56,737 nt of DNA from contig DATBEM010000099.1 of NCBI GenBank assembly GCA_036276115.1, forward strand, positions 1 to 56,737. The letters are read 5' to 3'. A program made the position numbers and the translations under genes. The notes beneath the pieces were generated by a model, which was not told the DNA's origin, ran no database searches, and saw nothing but the letters and a program-made list of their open reading frames with translations. This DNA comes from Trebonia sp036276115. GTDB taxonomy: Bacteria > Actinomycetota > Actinomycetes > Streptosporangiales > Streptosporangiaceae. Positions 48,873 to 56,123 of the stretch are shown piece by piece. How positions within the stretch are numbered: position 1 is the first letter of the stretch; the number at the start of each line of letters is the position of its first letter.

Positions 48873-49787
48873 GTGAAGTACGTGCAGCCGAATCCCCCCC
48901 GCTTGCTCGCCATCAGCGACCTGCACGTCGGGTACCCCAAGAACCGGTCGATCGTGGCGGAGATGCCACGCGGCAACCCGGGCGACTGGCTGATCGTCGC
49001 CGGGGACGTGGCCGAGAACTTCGCCGACATCGAGTGGGCGCTGGCGGCCCTCGCCGGCCGGTTCGACCGGGTCGCGTGGGTGCCCGGCAACCACGAGCTG
49101 TGGGCGCGGCGGGTCGACCCCGTCGCCGCCCGGGGCGCCGAGCGGTACGCGTTGCTGGTGGAGATGTGCCGCGGCCTCGGGGTCGTGACCCCGGAGGACC
49201 CGTATCCCACCTGGGAAGGGCCGGACGGGCCGGTGACCATCGCCCCGCTGTTCGTCGGCTACGACTACTCATTCCGGCCCGAGGGCGCGCTGACCAAGGA
49301 AGACGGCCTCGCGGTCGCCTACCAGACCGGGGTCGTGTGCAGCGACGAGGCCCTGCTGCCGCATGACCCCTACCCGAGCCGGGAGGACTGGTGCTGGGCG
49401 CGGGCGGACCTGACCGAGGCCCGGCTCGCGGCCGAGCTCGACCCGGCGGTCCCGGCCGTGCTCGTGAACCATTACCCGCTGGTGCGCCAGCCGACCGACA
49501 TCCTGCGCTACCCGCAGTTCGCCCAGTGGTGCGGCACCACCAGGACGGCCGACTGGCACACCCGCTTCAACGTCGCCGCCGTGGTCTACGGCCACCTGCA
49601 CATCCCGCGCCAGACCTTCTACGACGGGGTCCGCTTCGAGGAGGTCTCGGTCGGGTACCCGCGCGAGTGGGAGCGCCGGGCGCAGATGTTCGGCGTGACC
49701 CGCGACCCCGGCCTGCCGACCCAGGTACTGCCCGCCCCCGCCCTGGTGCCGTCGCTGCCCGGGGTGCCGGCCGGCATGCGCATGTAG
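48873..49787 (+). CDS. calcineurin-like metallophosphoesterase
   Basis: A 304-residue metal-dependent phosphoesterase. Motifs in order: DLHVG (D16, H18), GDVAEN, GNHELW, VNHYPLV and GHLH (YGHLHIPRQTFYDGVRF). GTG start 190 bases from the divergent S10 start. Streptomyces often encode close homologues beside a phosphopantetheinyl transferase gene, which is not the case here. No signal peptide. The substrate cannot be predicted. Confidence 0.87.
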   Translation: MKYVQPNPPRLLAISDLHVGYPKNRSIVAEMPRGNPGDWLIVAGDVAENFADIEWALAALAGRFDRVAWVPGNHELWARRVDPVAARGAERYALLVEMCRGLGVVTPEDPYPTWEGPDGPVTIAPLFVGYDYSFRPEGALTKEDGLAVAYQTGVVCSDEALLPHDPYPSREDWCWARADLTEARLAAELDPAVPAVLVNHYPLVRQPTDILRYPQFAQWCGTTRTADWHTRFNVAAVVYGHLHIPRQTFYDGVRFEEVSVGYPREWERRAQMFGVTRDPGLPTQVLPAPALVPSLPGVPAGMRM

Positions 49788-49846
49788 CCCCGCGCCGCCC
49801 GGCCGGCCCCGGGCCGGGACCGCGGCCGTGATGAGGAATTTCGCTC

Positions 49847-50944
49847 TTAGGGGGTCACGCCGAACGTGATCCGGTAGTCGCACGTGCCCGAGCAGGTGAA
49901 GACGCTGGTCGCGTCGTCATCGACGTAGGAGTAGGCGTAGGGCTCGGCCTTCTTGAAGACGGCGGCGTAGTCGACTGGCCACTTGGCGGGATCGCAGTCG
50001 GCCCGCGGCGCCCACTGGCCGCGGCAGCAGTACTGGTCGGTGCCGAACCGCGCGCACGGCGAGATGCAGGCGACCACCGCGCCGCCGCTCTTGACCTGCA
50101 GCGCGGCCGGGCAGTTAACCGCCGTGGTGCAGCCCGCCGCCACGCAGCCGTCGGGGCTGATCTTGTCCGGCGTCCCGCCCTGGGCGATGTTGATGTACAT
50201 CGGCAGGTTGCTGCCGTCGACCATCGACACGTCGTAGAAGTCCATGTTGTCCCAGGCGTCCATGTCGTACTCGGCGAGGGTCGCCGGGATCGAGCCGTAG
50301 CCGGTGCACTGGAACTTGCCGCCGCAGTCCCCGGTCTGGCAGCTACCGGTGCCGCTGGCGTTGAACACGCAGCCGGTCCGGCCCCAGATCCGCGCGTCCC
50401 AGTGGTCGGGCACCGTGAACGTGAGCGACTGCCCGGCGGGCAGCACCCAGCCGGACGCGGCGATCGGGTGCTTGGGGTCGGGGGCGATGGCGGGCCAGAT
50501 CGTCTGGCTCGTCTTGTTGACCAGGGTCACCGTCCGCTCCCCGCCGGTCGTGACCGGGGCCGACGACGAGGAGCCGCCGGCCGGGGCCGATGACGATCCC
50601 CCCGCCAGCCCGGTCGCGCTGCCCGCCGGCCGGGCCGGGTGCGCGGTCGCCGGGGCGGGCGTGCGCGACGGGGTCGCCGTGGCCGAGGGCTTAGCGCTCG
50701 CGGAGGCCGCCGGGACGGTGGCGGTCACCGGCGAGGCGACCGCGATGACGCCGCCCGGGGTCGTGCTGCCCGCGCCGGCCGCGCCCGGGGCCGGGCCGCC
50801 GGCCGGGGGCAGGGTCGCGCAGGCGGCCGTGATCACGGTGGTGGCCACGGCGGCCAGGGCCAGCGCGAGCCCGCGCCGTGCCTGCCTGGCCCGTGCCGGC
50901 CTGGTCCGCGCCTGCCTGGCCCGCGGGTGCTTGCCGAACGCCAT
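49847..50944 (-). CDS. secreted thaumatin-like protein
   Basis: A 365-residue exported protein. The basic N-terminus and hydrophobic segment (25-40) end in TAAC (Cys42), a possible but imperfect lipobox; a ~85-residue Ala/Ser/Thr/Pro linker follows. From residue ~133 the thaumatin fold is clear: VTLVNKTSQTIWPAI, GRTGCVFNASGTGSCQTGDC, CTGYGSIPATLAEYDMD, DFYDVSMVDGSNLPMYI and a final CDYRITFG. Fourteen Cys suggest seven disulfides. Plant thaumatin-like (PR-5) proteins are antifungal and several bind or cut beta-1,3-glucan. ATG after GAGGAAGAGG. Divergent from the ECF-GH128 gene, 199 bases away. Confidence 0.88.
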   Translation of the reverse strand: MAFGKHPRARQARTRPARARQARRGLALALAAVATTVITAACATLPPAGGPAPGAAGAGSTTPGGVIAVASPVTATVPAASASAKPSATATPSRTPAPATAHPARPAGSATGLAGGSSSAPAGGSSSSAPVTTGGERTVTLVNKTSQTIWPAIAPDPKHPIAASGWVLPAGQSLTFTVPDHWDARIWGRTGCVFNASGTGSCQTGDCGGKFQCTGYGSIPATLAEYDMDAWDNMDFYDVSMVDGSNLPMYINIAQGGTPDKISPDGCVAAGCTTAVNCPAALQVKSGGAVVACISPCARFGTDQYCCRGQWAPRADCDPAKWPVDYAAVFKKAEPYAYSYVDDDATSVFTCSGTCDYRITFGVTP

Positions 50945-51051
50945 CGATACCTCTTCCTCACTGCCGCGCGCGTGCCGCCGCGCTCGCCGATGCGGGCTGC
51001 TGCCCGCCCTGGTGACGCTCCCGTTTGGGAGACGGCCGGCGGGCCGCCCAA

Positions 51052-51083
51052 ATAACGGGAAGATGTCGGGAACTTTCCGTTAT
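51052..51083. promoter_or_regulatory. dyad in the shared promoter of the thaumatin and ECF-GH128 genes
   Basis: ATAACGGGAA (51052-51061) and TTTCCGTTAT (51074-51083) form a 10-bp inverted repeat (one mismatch) with a 12-base spacer, in an AT-richer patch between the divergent genes. GGGAAC (51068-51073), which resembles ECF -35 elements, lies in its centre; CGTCTC (51101-51106) resembles an ECF -10 but the 27-base gap is too long for the normal pairing. Best read as an operator or overlapping divergent promoters. Confidence 0.5.
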
Positions 51084-51143
51084 CCGCCCGCGCCGGCCGC
51101 CGTCTCCTAGTAGGAGTGGGCTTGGGGACGGTAGGAGGAAGCC

Positions 51144-53156
51144 ATGGGAACGCCCCTGGAGGACGAGCCGTCGGCGGAAGTCGTGCTGGCCGCTCAGCGG
51201 GGAGACGGCGGTGCGCTCGACCACCTGGTCTCGGCGTACCTGCCGCTGGTGTACAACATCGTGGGCCGCGCCATGAACGGCCACCACGACGTGGATGACG
51301 TGGTCCAGGAGACGATGATCCGCGCGATGCGGAGCATCGGCGACCTGCGTGATCCCCGCGCGTTCCGCTCCTGGCTGGTCGCGATCACGATGCGGCAGGT
51401 CCGGGACGCCTACCGGTCCCAGGTGGCCCAGCCGCCGCCGGTGGACATGGCCCGGGAGGCGGCCGGCCCGGACTTCGAGGAGATCACGATCGAGCGCCTC
51501 GGCCTGTCCGGCCAGCGCCGCGAGACCGCCGAGGCCAGCCGCTGGCTGGACGAGGAGGACCGGTCCCTGCTGGCGCTGTGGTGGCAGGAGGCGGCCGGGA
51601 CCCTCGACCGCAGCGACCTCGCGGCCGCCCTCGGGCAGCCGTCCACCCACGTCGCCGTCGCCGTCGCCCGGATGAAGGAGCGCCTCGACGCCTCGCGCCA
51701 GGTCGTCCACGCGCTGCGCCAGTCGCCGCCCTGCCCGCAGCTGATGGGAATGACCACCGGGTGGGACGGCGAGCCGAGCCCGCTGTGGCGCAAGCGGCTG
51801 AACCGCCACGTCCGCGAGTGCGCCTTCTGCCTGCCCGGCCCGAACGAGATGATCCCGGCCGAGCGCCTGCTCATCGGCCTGGGACTCGTCCCGCTCCCGT
51901 TCGTGCTGTTCCGGACGGTCGTGTCGTCGCTCGCGCGGGTGGCGGCGACCCACGCCACGGCTGCCCACGCGGCCGCCGCGCAGTCCGCGACGGCGCACGC
52001 GGCCGCCGTCCATGCCGCCGTCACGGCAGCGGGCCAGGCCGCACGGCACGGACGGCGCGCCGTGCGGCCTGCCTCGGCGGCCCATCACGCCCGGCTGGTG
52101 CCCAAGATGCTGGCCACCCTCCAGGCGAAGGTCGTCATCGTCTCGGTCGCCGTCGTGACCTGCGCGGCCGGCGGCACCGCGGCCGCCGCGGCCATCACCC
52201 GCCAGGCGCCGCGCCCGCTCCCGGTCGCCGCCGCGACCCTCGTCCCGCGCCCCGCGCGGCTCACGCCCCCCATCCATGTCGCGACGGCGAAGCCGGCCCC
52301 CAAGCCCGCCCCGACCCGCGCGCCCACCCCGTCGCGCACGCCCACCAGCAAGCCGACGCCCACGGCCCCCCCGACCCGCACTCCGCCGCCCGCCGCCTCG
52401 GTGGTCACCACGTCGCAGAAGGGCGTCAGCGCCTGGTCGTTCACCGGCGCGACCGACGCGCTGGCCAAGTCGGGCGCGTCCTGGTACTACAACTGGGCGG
52501 CCACCCCGTCCGGCATCACCGCCCCGGCCGGGGTGAGCTTCGTGCCGATGATCTGGGGACCGGGCAGCGTCACGAGCTCGACCCTGAGCGAGGTCAAGCA
52601 GGAGGGCAACATCCTGCTCACCTTCAACGAGCCCGACAACGGCGGCCAGTCCAACATGACCCCCCAGCAGGCCCTGGACCTCTGGCCCCAGCTAGCGGCG
52701 ACCGGCATGCAGCTCGGCAGCCCCGCCGTCGCCGCCGGCGGCGACACCCCCGGCGGCTGGCTCGACCAGTTCATGCAGGGCGCGCAGGCACGCGGCTACC
52801 GGGTCAGCTTCATCACCCTGCACTGGTACGGGGGCAACTTCGACACCCCCTCGGCCGTCAGTGAGCTCCGCGACTACATCCAGGCGGTCTACAACCGCTA
52901 CCACCTGCCCATCTGGCTGACCGAGTTCGCCCTGACCAACTTCGGCACCAGCCCGGCCTCGTTCCCCACGAACGCCCAGCAGGCCGCGTTCGCCACCAGC
53001 GCCCTCAACATGCTCGCGGGCCTGTCGTACGTGCAGCGCTACGCCTGGTTCGCCCTGCCCACCTCCACCGGCAGCGGCAACACCGGCCTGTTCGGCCCGG
53101 GCGCGGTCGCGACCCAGGTCGGCCAGGCCTTCGAGGCGGCCGGCCAGCCCGGCTAG
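51144..53156 (+). CDS. transmembrane ECF sigma factor fused to an extracellular GH128/Asl1-like domain
   Basis: A 670-residue fusion. Residues 1-190 are an ECF sigma factor: region 2 with ALDHLVSAYLPLVYNIVGRA and DVDDVVQETMIRAMR, and region 4 with DLAAALGQPSTHVAVAVARM. Residues 222-229 read HVRECAFC, the HxxxCxxC zinc motif of anti-sigma factors. A membrane span (329-351) and a Pro/Thr linker (352-418) lead to an outer glycoside hydrolase domain of the Glyco_hydro_cc type, with candidate catalytic Glu496 (LLTFNEPDN) and Glu594 (IWLTEFA); GH128 enzymes act on beta-1,3-glucan. ATG after TAGGAGG. Similar one-piece ECF proteins are known in actinobacteria (I recall groups ECF52/53). Divergent from the thaumatin-like gene. 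Confidence 0.87.
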   Translation: MGTPLEDEPSAEVVLAAQRGDGGALDHLVSAYLPLVYNIVGRAMNGHHDVDDVVQETMIRAMRSIGDLRDPRAFRSWLVAITMRQVRDAYRSQVAQPPPVDMAREAAGPDFEEITIERLGLSGQRRETAEASRWLDEEDRSLLALWWQEAAGTLDRSDLAAALGQPSTHVAVAVARMKERLDASRQVVHALRQSPPCPQLMGMTTGWDGEPSPLWRKRLNRHVRECAFCLPGPNEMIPAERLLIGLGLVPLPFVLFRTVVSSLARVAATHATAAHAAAAQSATAHAAAVHAAVTAAGQAARHGRRAVRPASAAHHARLVPKMLATLQAKVVIVSVAVVTCAAGGTAAAAAITRQAPRPLPVAAATLVPRPARLTPPIHVATAKPAPKPAPTRAPTPSRTPTSKPTPTAPPTRTPPPAASVVTTSQKGVSAWSFTGATDALAKSGASWYYNWAATPSGITAPAGVSFVPMIWGPGSVTSSTLSEVKQEGNILLTFNEPDNGGQSNMTPQQALDLWPQLAATGMQLGSPAVAAGGDTPGGWLDQFMQGAQARGYRVSFITLHWYGGNFDTPSAVSELRDYIQAVYNRYHLPIWLTEFALTNFGTSPASFPTNAQQAAFATSALNMLAGLSYVQRYAWFALPTSTGSGNTGLFGPGAVATQVGQAFEAAGQPG

Positions 53157-53258
53157 CCCCCCAGACGGTGGCCCGCCCGGCGTCCCCACCCCCCATTGCG
53201 CCGGGCCGCGCCACCCCCGCCCGCGGTACCCACCTCCCGCCCGGGACCGCGCGGCGGC

Positions 53259-53298
53259 GGCCGGGACGGGCGTCCTCCCCCCGACGCCCGTCCCGGCC
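53259..53298. terminator. 16-bp stem-loop terminator between convergent genes
   Basis: GGCCGGGACGGGCGTC (53259-53274) and GACGCCCGTCCCGGCC (53283-53298) are perfectly complementary with an 8-base loop. It sits between the end of the ECF-GH128 gene and the end of the DUF6879 gene and probably terminates both. The rest of the 224-base gap shows nothing further. Confidence 0.8.
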
Positions 53299-53380
53299 GG
53301 CCAACCCTCAAGCCCGCCGGGCCTCTTCTTCACGGGCCCGCCCCCGGCCCCAACGCGGCCGCGCGGCCGTGCCGCCCGCC

Positions 53381-53983
53381 TCAACGCCGGTCCTGGCCCT
53401 CGCGGCCGAGGGACTCGCCAAGAGGCCGAGCACCTGCCCGCAACCTCAGCGCCTTGTCTGCCAGCGACGCGACGGCCCGGCGGTCGCGGACCAGCCAGCC
53501 GCCCGACTGGTGCCCGGTACTGCCGGTCCCGTAGTCGTGCACCAGGGCGACGGCCGCATCGAAGACCAGGAAGTCGAAGTAATCGGCGCTCGGCAGCGCG
53601 GCCGTAGCGGGAAGCTCGACTACCTCGATCGTCTCGCCCATGGCCGCCCGGATGCGGTACGCCATCATCTCGTACCGGAGGTATGGCGTGAGGGGCGGCT
53701 TGACGAGCCTGATCCGGGCGAACTCGATGCCGCTGCGGCTGATGTCCGCGTAGAGCGGCCGGTCGGCTTCCGCCTCGGCGCGCAGCAGTTCCTGCGCCAG
53801 GGCGATGTCGCCCCGCCGGTAGGCCTCCTGCGAGGGGGCTGCCTCGATCTCCCGGTACTCCTGCCAGCACTCCACCTTGAGGAACCTGGTGGTCATCGCG
53901 GCCCAGGCGGCGGCGAACTCGTGCGAGAACTCGGCCACGCTCAGCCGGGTGCTAGTCCGTAGGATTGACCCTGGCGGCAACAT
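53381..53983 (-). CDS. DUF6879 family protein
   Basis: A 200-residue protein of an actinobacterial family (DUF6879) often found next to XRE regulators and HATPase proteins. Typical sequence: TRFLKVECWQEYREIEAAPS, IEFARIRLVKPPLTPYLRYE, RAAMGETIEVVEL and DFLVFDAAVALVHDYG. ATG at 53983 follows GGGGGAG. Function unknown; the linked regulators suggest part of a WhiJ-like signalling set. No membrane or signal sequence. Confidence 0.75.
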   Translation of the reverse strand: MLPPGSILRTSTRLSVAEFSHEFAAAWAAMTTRFLKVECWQEYREIEAAPSQEAYRRGDIALAQELLRAEAEADRPLYADISRSGIEFARIRLVKPPLTPYLRYEMMAYRIRAAMGETIEVVELPATAALPSADYFDFLVFDAAVALVHDYGTGSTGHQSGGWLVRDRRAVASLADKALRLRAGARPLGESLGREGQDRR

Positions 53984-54285
53984 CTGCTCCCCCGAACGTT
54001 TCGCATCGTTGTGGTCCTAGAGAGTGTCCGGGCGATCTTCAGCTCGACCTGGGCCAAGGGGGGCCGGGGCTGGCCGCGAGCCGGCGGTAGCCGCCAGCAT
54101 CGGCTGTCCCGGCACGCCCACCCCTCTAGTCACAGGCACCAGCCTTTTTTCGGTAAGAAATTCCGGTCTGGAAGGATTTTCCACGCCAGGGTGTGGAAAA
54201 TCCTTCACAGTAATCTGGGCCGCTGGTGCCTGGCCGCATCGTCGGCCGGCGCGTCGTCGCGGAGCTCCGCGAGGAGGCAGCGGGC
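53984..54285. other. 302-base intergenic region with nested inverted repeats
   Basis: No gene is supported. The stretch 54131-54230 is markedly AT-rich for this genome and contains the inverted repeats listed at 54135-54230. The part next to 53983 presumably carries the DUF6879 promoter. Confidence 0.5.
54135..54230. repeat. nested inverted repeats
   Basis: An inner perfect 14-bp pair, GAAGGATTTTCCAC (54171-54184) and GTGGAAAATCCTTC (54193-54206), with an 8-base loop, is enclosed by an outer perfect 9-bp pair, GGCACCAGC (54135-54143) and GCTGGTGCC (54222-54230). The outer left copy is followed by CTTTTTT. The arms differ in length (27 and 15 bases between the pairs), so this is not one continuous hairpin. 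Confidence 0.85.
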
Positions 54286-54609
54286 CTACCCATGGGATGT
54301 GGTCCGGCTGATCCACTCCAGGTAAGGCGATGCCCCCTCGCTGATCCGCAGCGCCGCCACCTCCGGGTTCTCCCAGGGGTACTGCTCGATGAGGTGCTCT
54401 TGGAGTTCCGCGTACCGGTCAGTGGTCGTCTTCAGCAGGACGACCCACTCTTCGCCCTCACCGAACTCCTCCAGGTGCCAGAACGCCGTCGCGACCGGCC
54501 CGATCACCTGGCCGCTCGCCGCCAGGCGCCCCTAGACTGCCGGCCGCAGCAACGCCACGGCACCCTCGCGGTCACCAGTCGCTGTCGATACCAGAAGAAA
54601 CTCAGCCAT
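54286..54609 (-). pseudogene. cutA: cutA interrupted by one amber codon
   Basis: Read from ATG at 54609, the frame gives MAEFLLVSTATGDREGAVAL, then a TAG at codon 26 (54534-54532), then GRLAASGQVIGPVATAFWHL and the diagnostic CutA end with KTTTDRYAELQEHLIEQYPW, ENPEVAALRI and YLEWI. Without the TAG the product would be 107 residues, the normal CutA1 length, with no frameshift. CutA is a small trimeric protein first linked to divalent cation tolerance. A CAG-to-TAG change would explain it. Either a recent pseudogene, amber read-through, or a sequence error; a restart at GTG 54507 would lack the N-terminal third. It follows the XRE gene on the same strand. Confidence 0.85.
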
Positions 54610-54696
54610 GCGCCGAGCCTACGGGACCGAACCGCTGACCTCAGGAAGAGGCACTATGCGGCTGATCTACGGAAAGGTGCGAGGAGACTCGGTCGG

Positions 54697-55254
54697 CTAA
54701 CGGTCCTCAGGCAGGCCAGGCTCGGCGGGAGCCTCAGGAGGAGCCTTGAGGAGAGACCTGATCTCGTCAACGGCGCTCACGACGTACCTGACTTGTGCCG
54801 CCAAGTCCTGCTGCTCTCTCGCGAAGCTTTCCTGCGCGGCCCTCAAGTGGGCAAAGTCAGCCAGCAATACCGCTTCGGGATCATGCTGCTGTGTCATTTT
54901 ATCAACCGGCCCGGAGGGCAATGAACTTGCCATGGGCTGGCTTACCGCCGGAGTGGCCGACTCTTCCGCGCCCTCAGTTAGCATGCTCGCGGGTCGCCTA
55001 TCCTTGCCACGCTGAGGCAGCCAGTTATAGAGGTAATCCGGATCGCCTTCAACTAGCGCCAGCGAGAGCGCCTGGAGTATTTTCCGGCCGATTTTACGGC
55101 CGCCGCCGTACCCTCGCTCGATGTGGCGAATTGTCGCAGCGGAAACTTGGGAAATCTCCGCGAGCTCCTGTTGCTCTAGGCCTCGCGCTTCCCTGAGGCC
55201 TCTGACGAACCGGCCGAACTCTTTATAGTCAACCGCGTTCCAATCGACCGCCAC
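54697..55254 (-). CDS. XRE-family helix-turn-helix transcriptional regulator
   Basis: A 185-residue DNA-binding protein. GTG at 55254 is chosen because GGAGGG lies 5 bases upstream; earlier codons lack such a site. The helix-turn-helix covers about residues 13-65: FGRFVRGLREARGLEQQELA, then ISQVSAATIRHIERGYG. The C-terminal half is a predicted coiled coil (residues ~130-172, LRAAQESFAREQQDLAAQVR). Shared codon usage with lower third-position GC than the core genes hints at transfer. Divergent from the gene at 55413; direct repeats between them may be its operator. Confidence 0.82.
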   Translation of the reverse strand: MAVDWNAVDYKEFGRFVRGLREARGLEQQELAEISQVSAATIRHIERGYGGGRKIGRKILQALSLALVEGDPDYLYNWLPQRGKDRRPASMLTEGAEESATPAVSQPMASSLPSGPVDKMTQQHDPEAVLLADFAHLRAAQESFAREQQDLAAQVRYVVSAVDEIRSLLKAPPEAPAEPGLPEDR

Positions 55255-55360
55255 CCAGGCCCTCCACCATCCGCCATGGCGTACAGGACGGCGAATTGCC
55301 GCTGCCCGTGGCCATGGTAGGTCGGCCCGAGGTGCCCGGGCAGCCATGGATCGGCGAAAG

Positions 55361-55380
55361 AGCGCTTACATCAGCGCTTA
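55361..55380. promoter_or_regulatory. direct repeats, candidate XRE operator
   Basis: AGCGCTTA occurs at 55361-55368 and 55373-55380, 12 bases apart start to start, in the 158-base divergent region between the XRE gene and the plus-strand gene at 55413. Each contains the palindrome AGCGCT. Inferred from placement only. Confidence 0.4.
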
Positions 55381-55412
55381 TCTTTTCTGAGCGGCAATAT
55401 GAGCGGTGATGA

Positions 55413-55946
55413 ATGGCTGAACGAGGCACACGGAGGAGATCGGTCGACTACCGTCGTGGCTTATATGGGGGCGGCCCAGCAGAGTGGATGCCGTGGCCGC
55501 CAGACATCCCCACATGCCGAGACGAAGGCGAGCGTGAAAATGCACGGATCAAGGAGTGCAGGTCAGAGCCGCAATCCCTTGCCGCTGAAGGACAGGGGCG
55601 TGGCGCGGTGAATGTTGACCCCAGCTTCATCGTGTGGACGGTCTCCGTGGCCGGGCGGGCAGCCCGGGGCGTGCTCGGGGCCGTCGTCGTGCGCTGGCGT
55701 GATAGTGAGCTTGGGGACTGGGCGGTTGGCTGGCCGGGCGGCGGGTGCCTGAACGCGGGTCCGCATGGGCCGGACTGCCGGCGAGCGGTGCTGGGGCAGT
55801 GGCGTCCCGGGTACCCGCACGTCGTGATCGTCTTGCACTACCGGTGCCGGACGGCTCAGCGGGAGCTCTACGCCTCAGCGGCGGCCAGCCGCGAGCACCG
55901 CAGCGGGCCAGACCGGCCGCGCGGCGGTCGGCACCGGCGTCGCTGA
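55413..55946 (+). CDS. hypothetical protein
   Basis: A 177-residue open frame that I do not recognise. The first ~65 codons have weak codon bias (residues such as SVDYRRGLYGGGPAEWMPWP), while codons ~70-150 show strong third-position GC, supporting real coding there (FIVWTVSVAGRAARGVLGAV). Five Cys residues; no membrane or signal sequence. The ribosome binding site (GAGCGGTGA) is weak, and an overlapping frame from 55399 ends at 55611. It is divergent from the XRE gene and its end overlaps the minus-strand frame at 55875-56123 by 72 bases, so one of the two may be wrong. Confidence 0.45.
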   Translation: MAERGTRRRSVDYRRGLYGGGPAEWMPWPPDIPTCRDEGERENARIKECRSEPQSLAAEGQGRGAVNVDPSFIVWTVSVAGRAARGVLGAVVVRWRDSELGDWAVGWPGGGCLNAGPHGPDCRRAVLGQWRPGYPHVVIVLHYRCRTAQRELYASAAASREHRSGPDRPRGGRHRRR

Positions 55947-56123
55947 GCGGCCAGCGCCCGGGGCTGAGCCCCGCGACCCGGGTGCGCGGGCGGTCGCGGC
56001 CGGGTCGCGGGGCAGTTCAGGGGAGGCAGAGCCCGGGGCCGGACGGGTCAGGGCCTGGCGAAGCGCCTGCCAGTCGGCGGCGCTGACGGTGATGAAGTGC
56101 GGTCGGCGGGCGTGGTCAGGCAT
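55875..56123 (-). CDS. small hypothetical protein downstream of the HATPase gene
   Basis: An 82-residue frame whose ATG at 56123 overlaps the stop of the upstream HATPase gene by 8 bases, a common coupling arrangement. The start MPDHARRPHFITVSAADWQA has a plausible folded look; the rest is Ala/Pro/Arg-rich and low in complexity. No family recognised. It overlaps the end of the opposite-strand frame at 55413-55946, which lowers confidence in both. Confidence 0.4.
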   Translation of the reverse strand: MPDHARRPHFITVSAADWQALRQALTRPAPGSASPELPRDPAATARAPGSRGSAPGAGRSATPVPTAARPVWPAAVLAAGRR

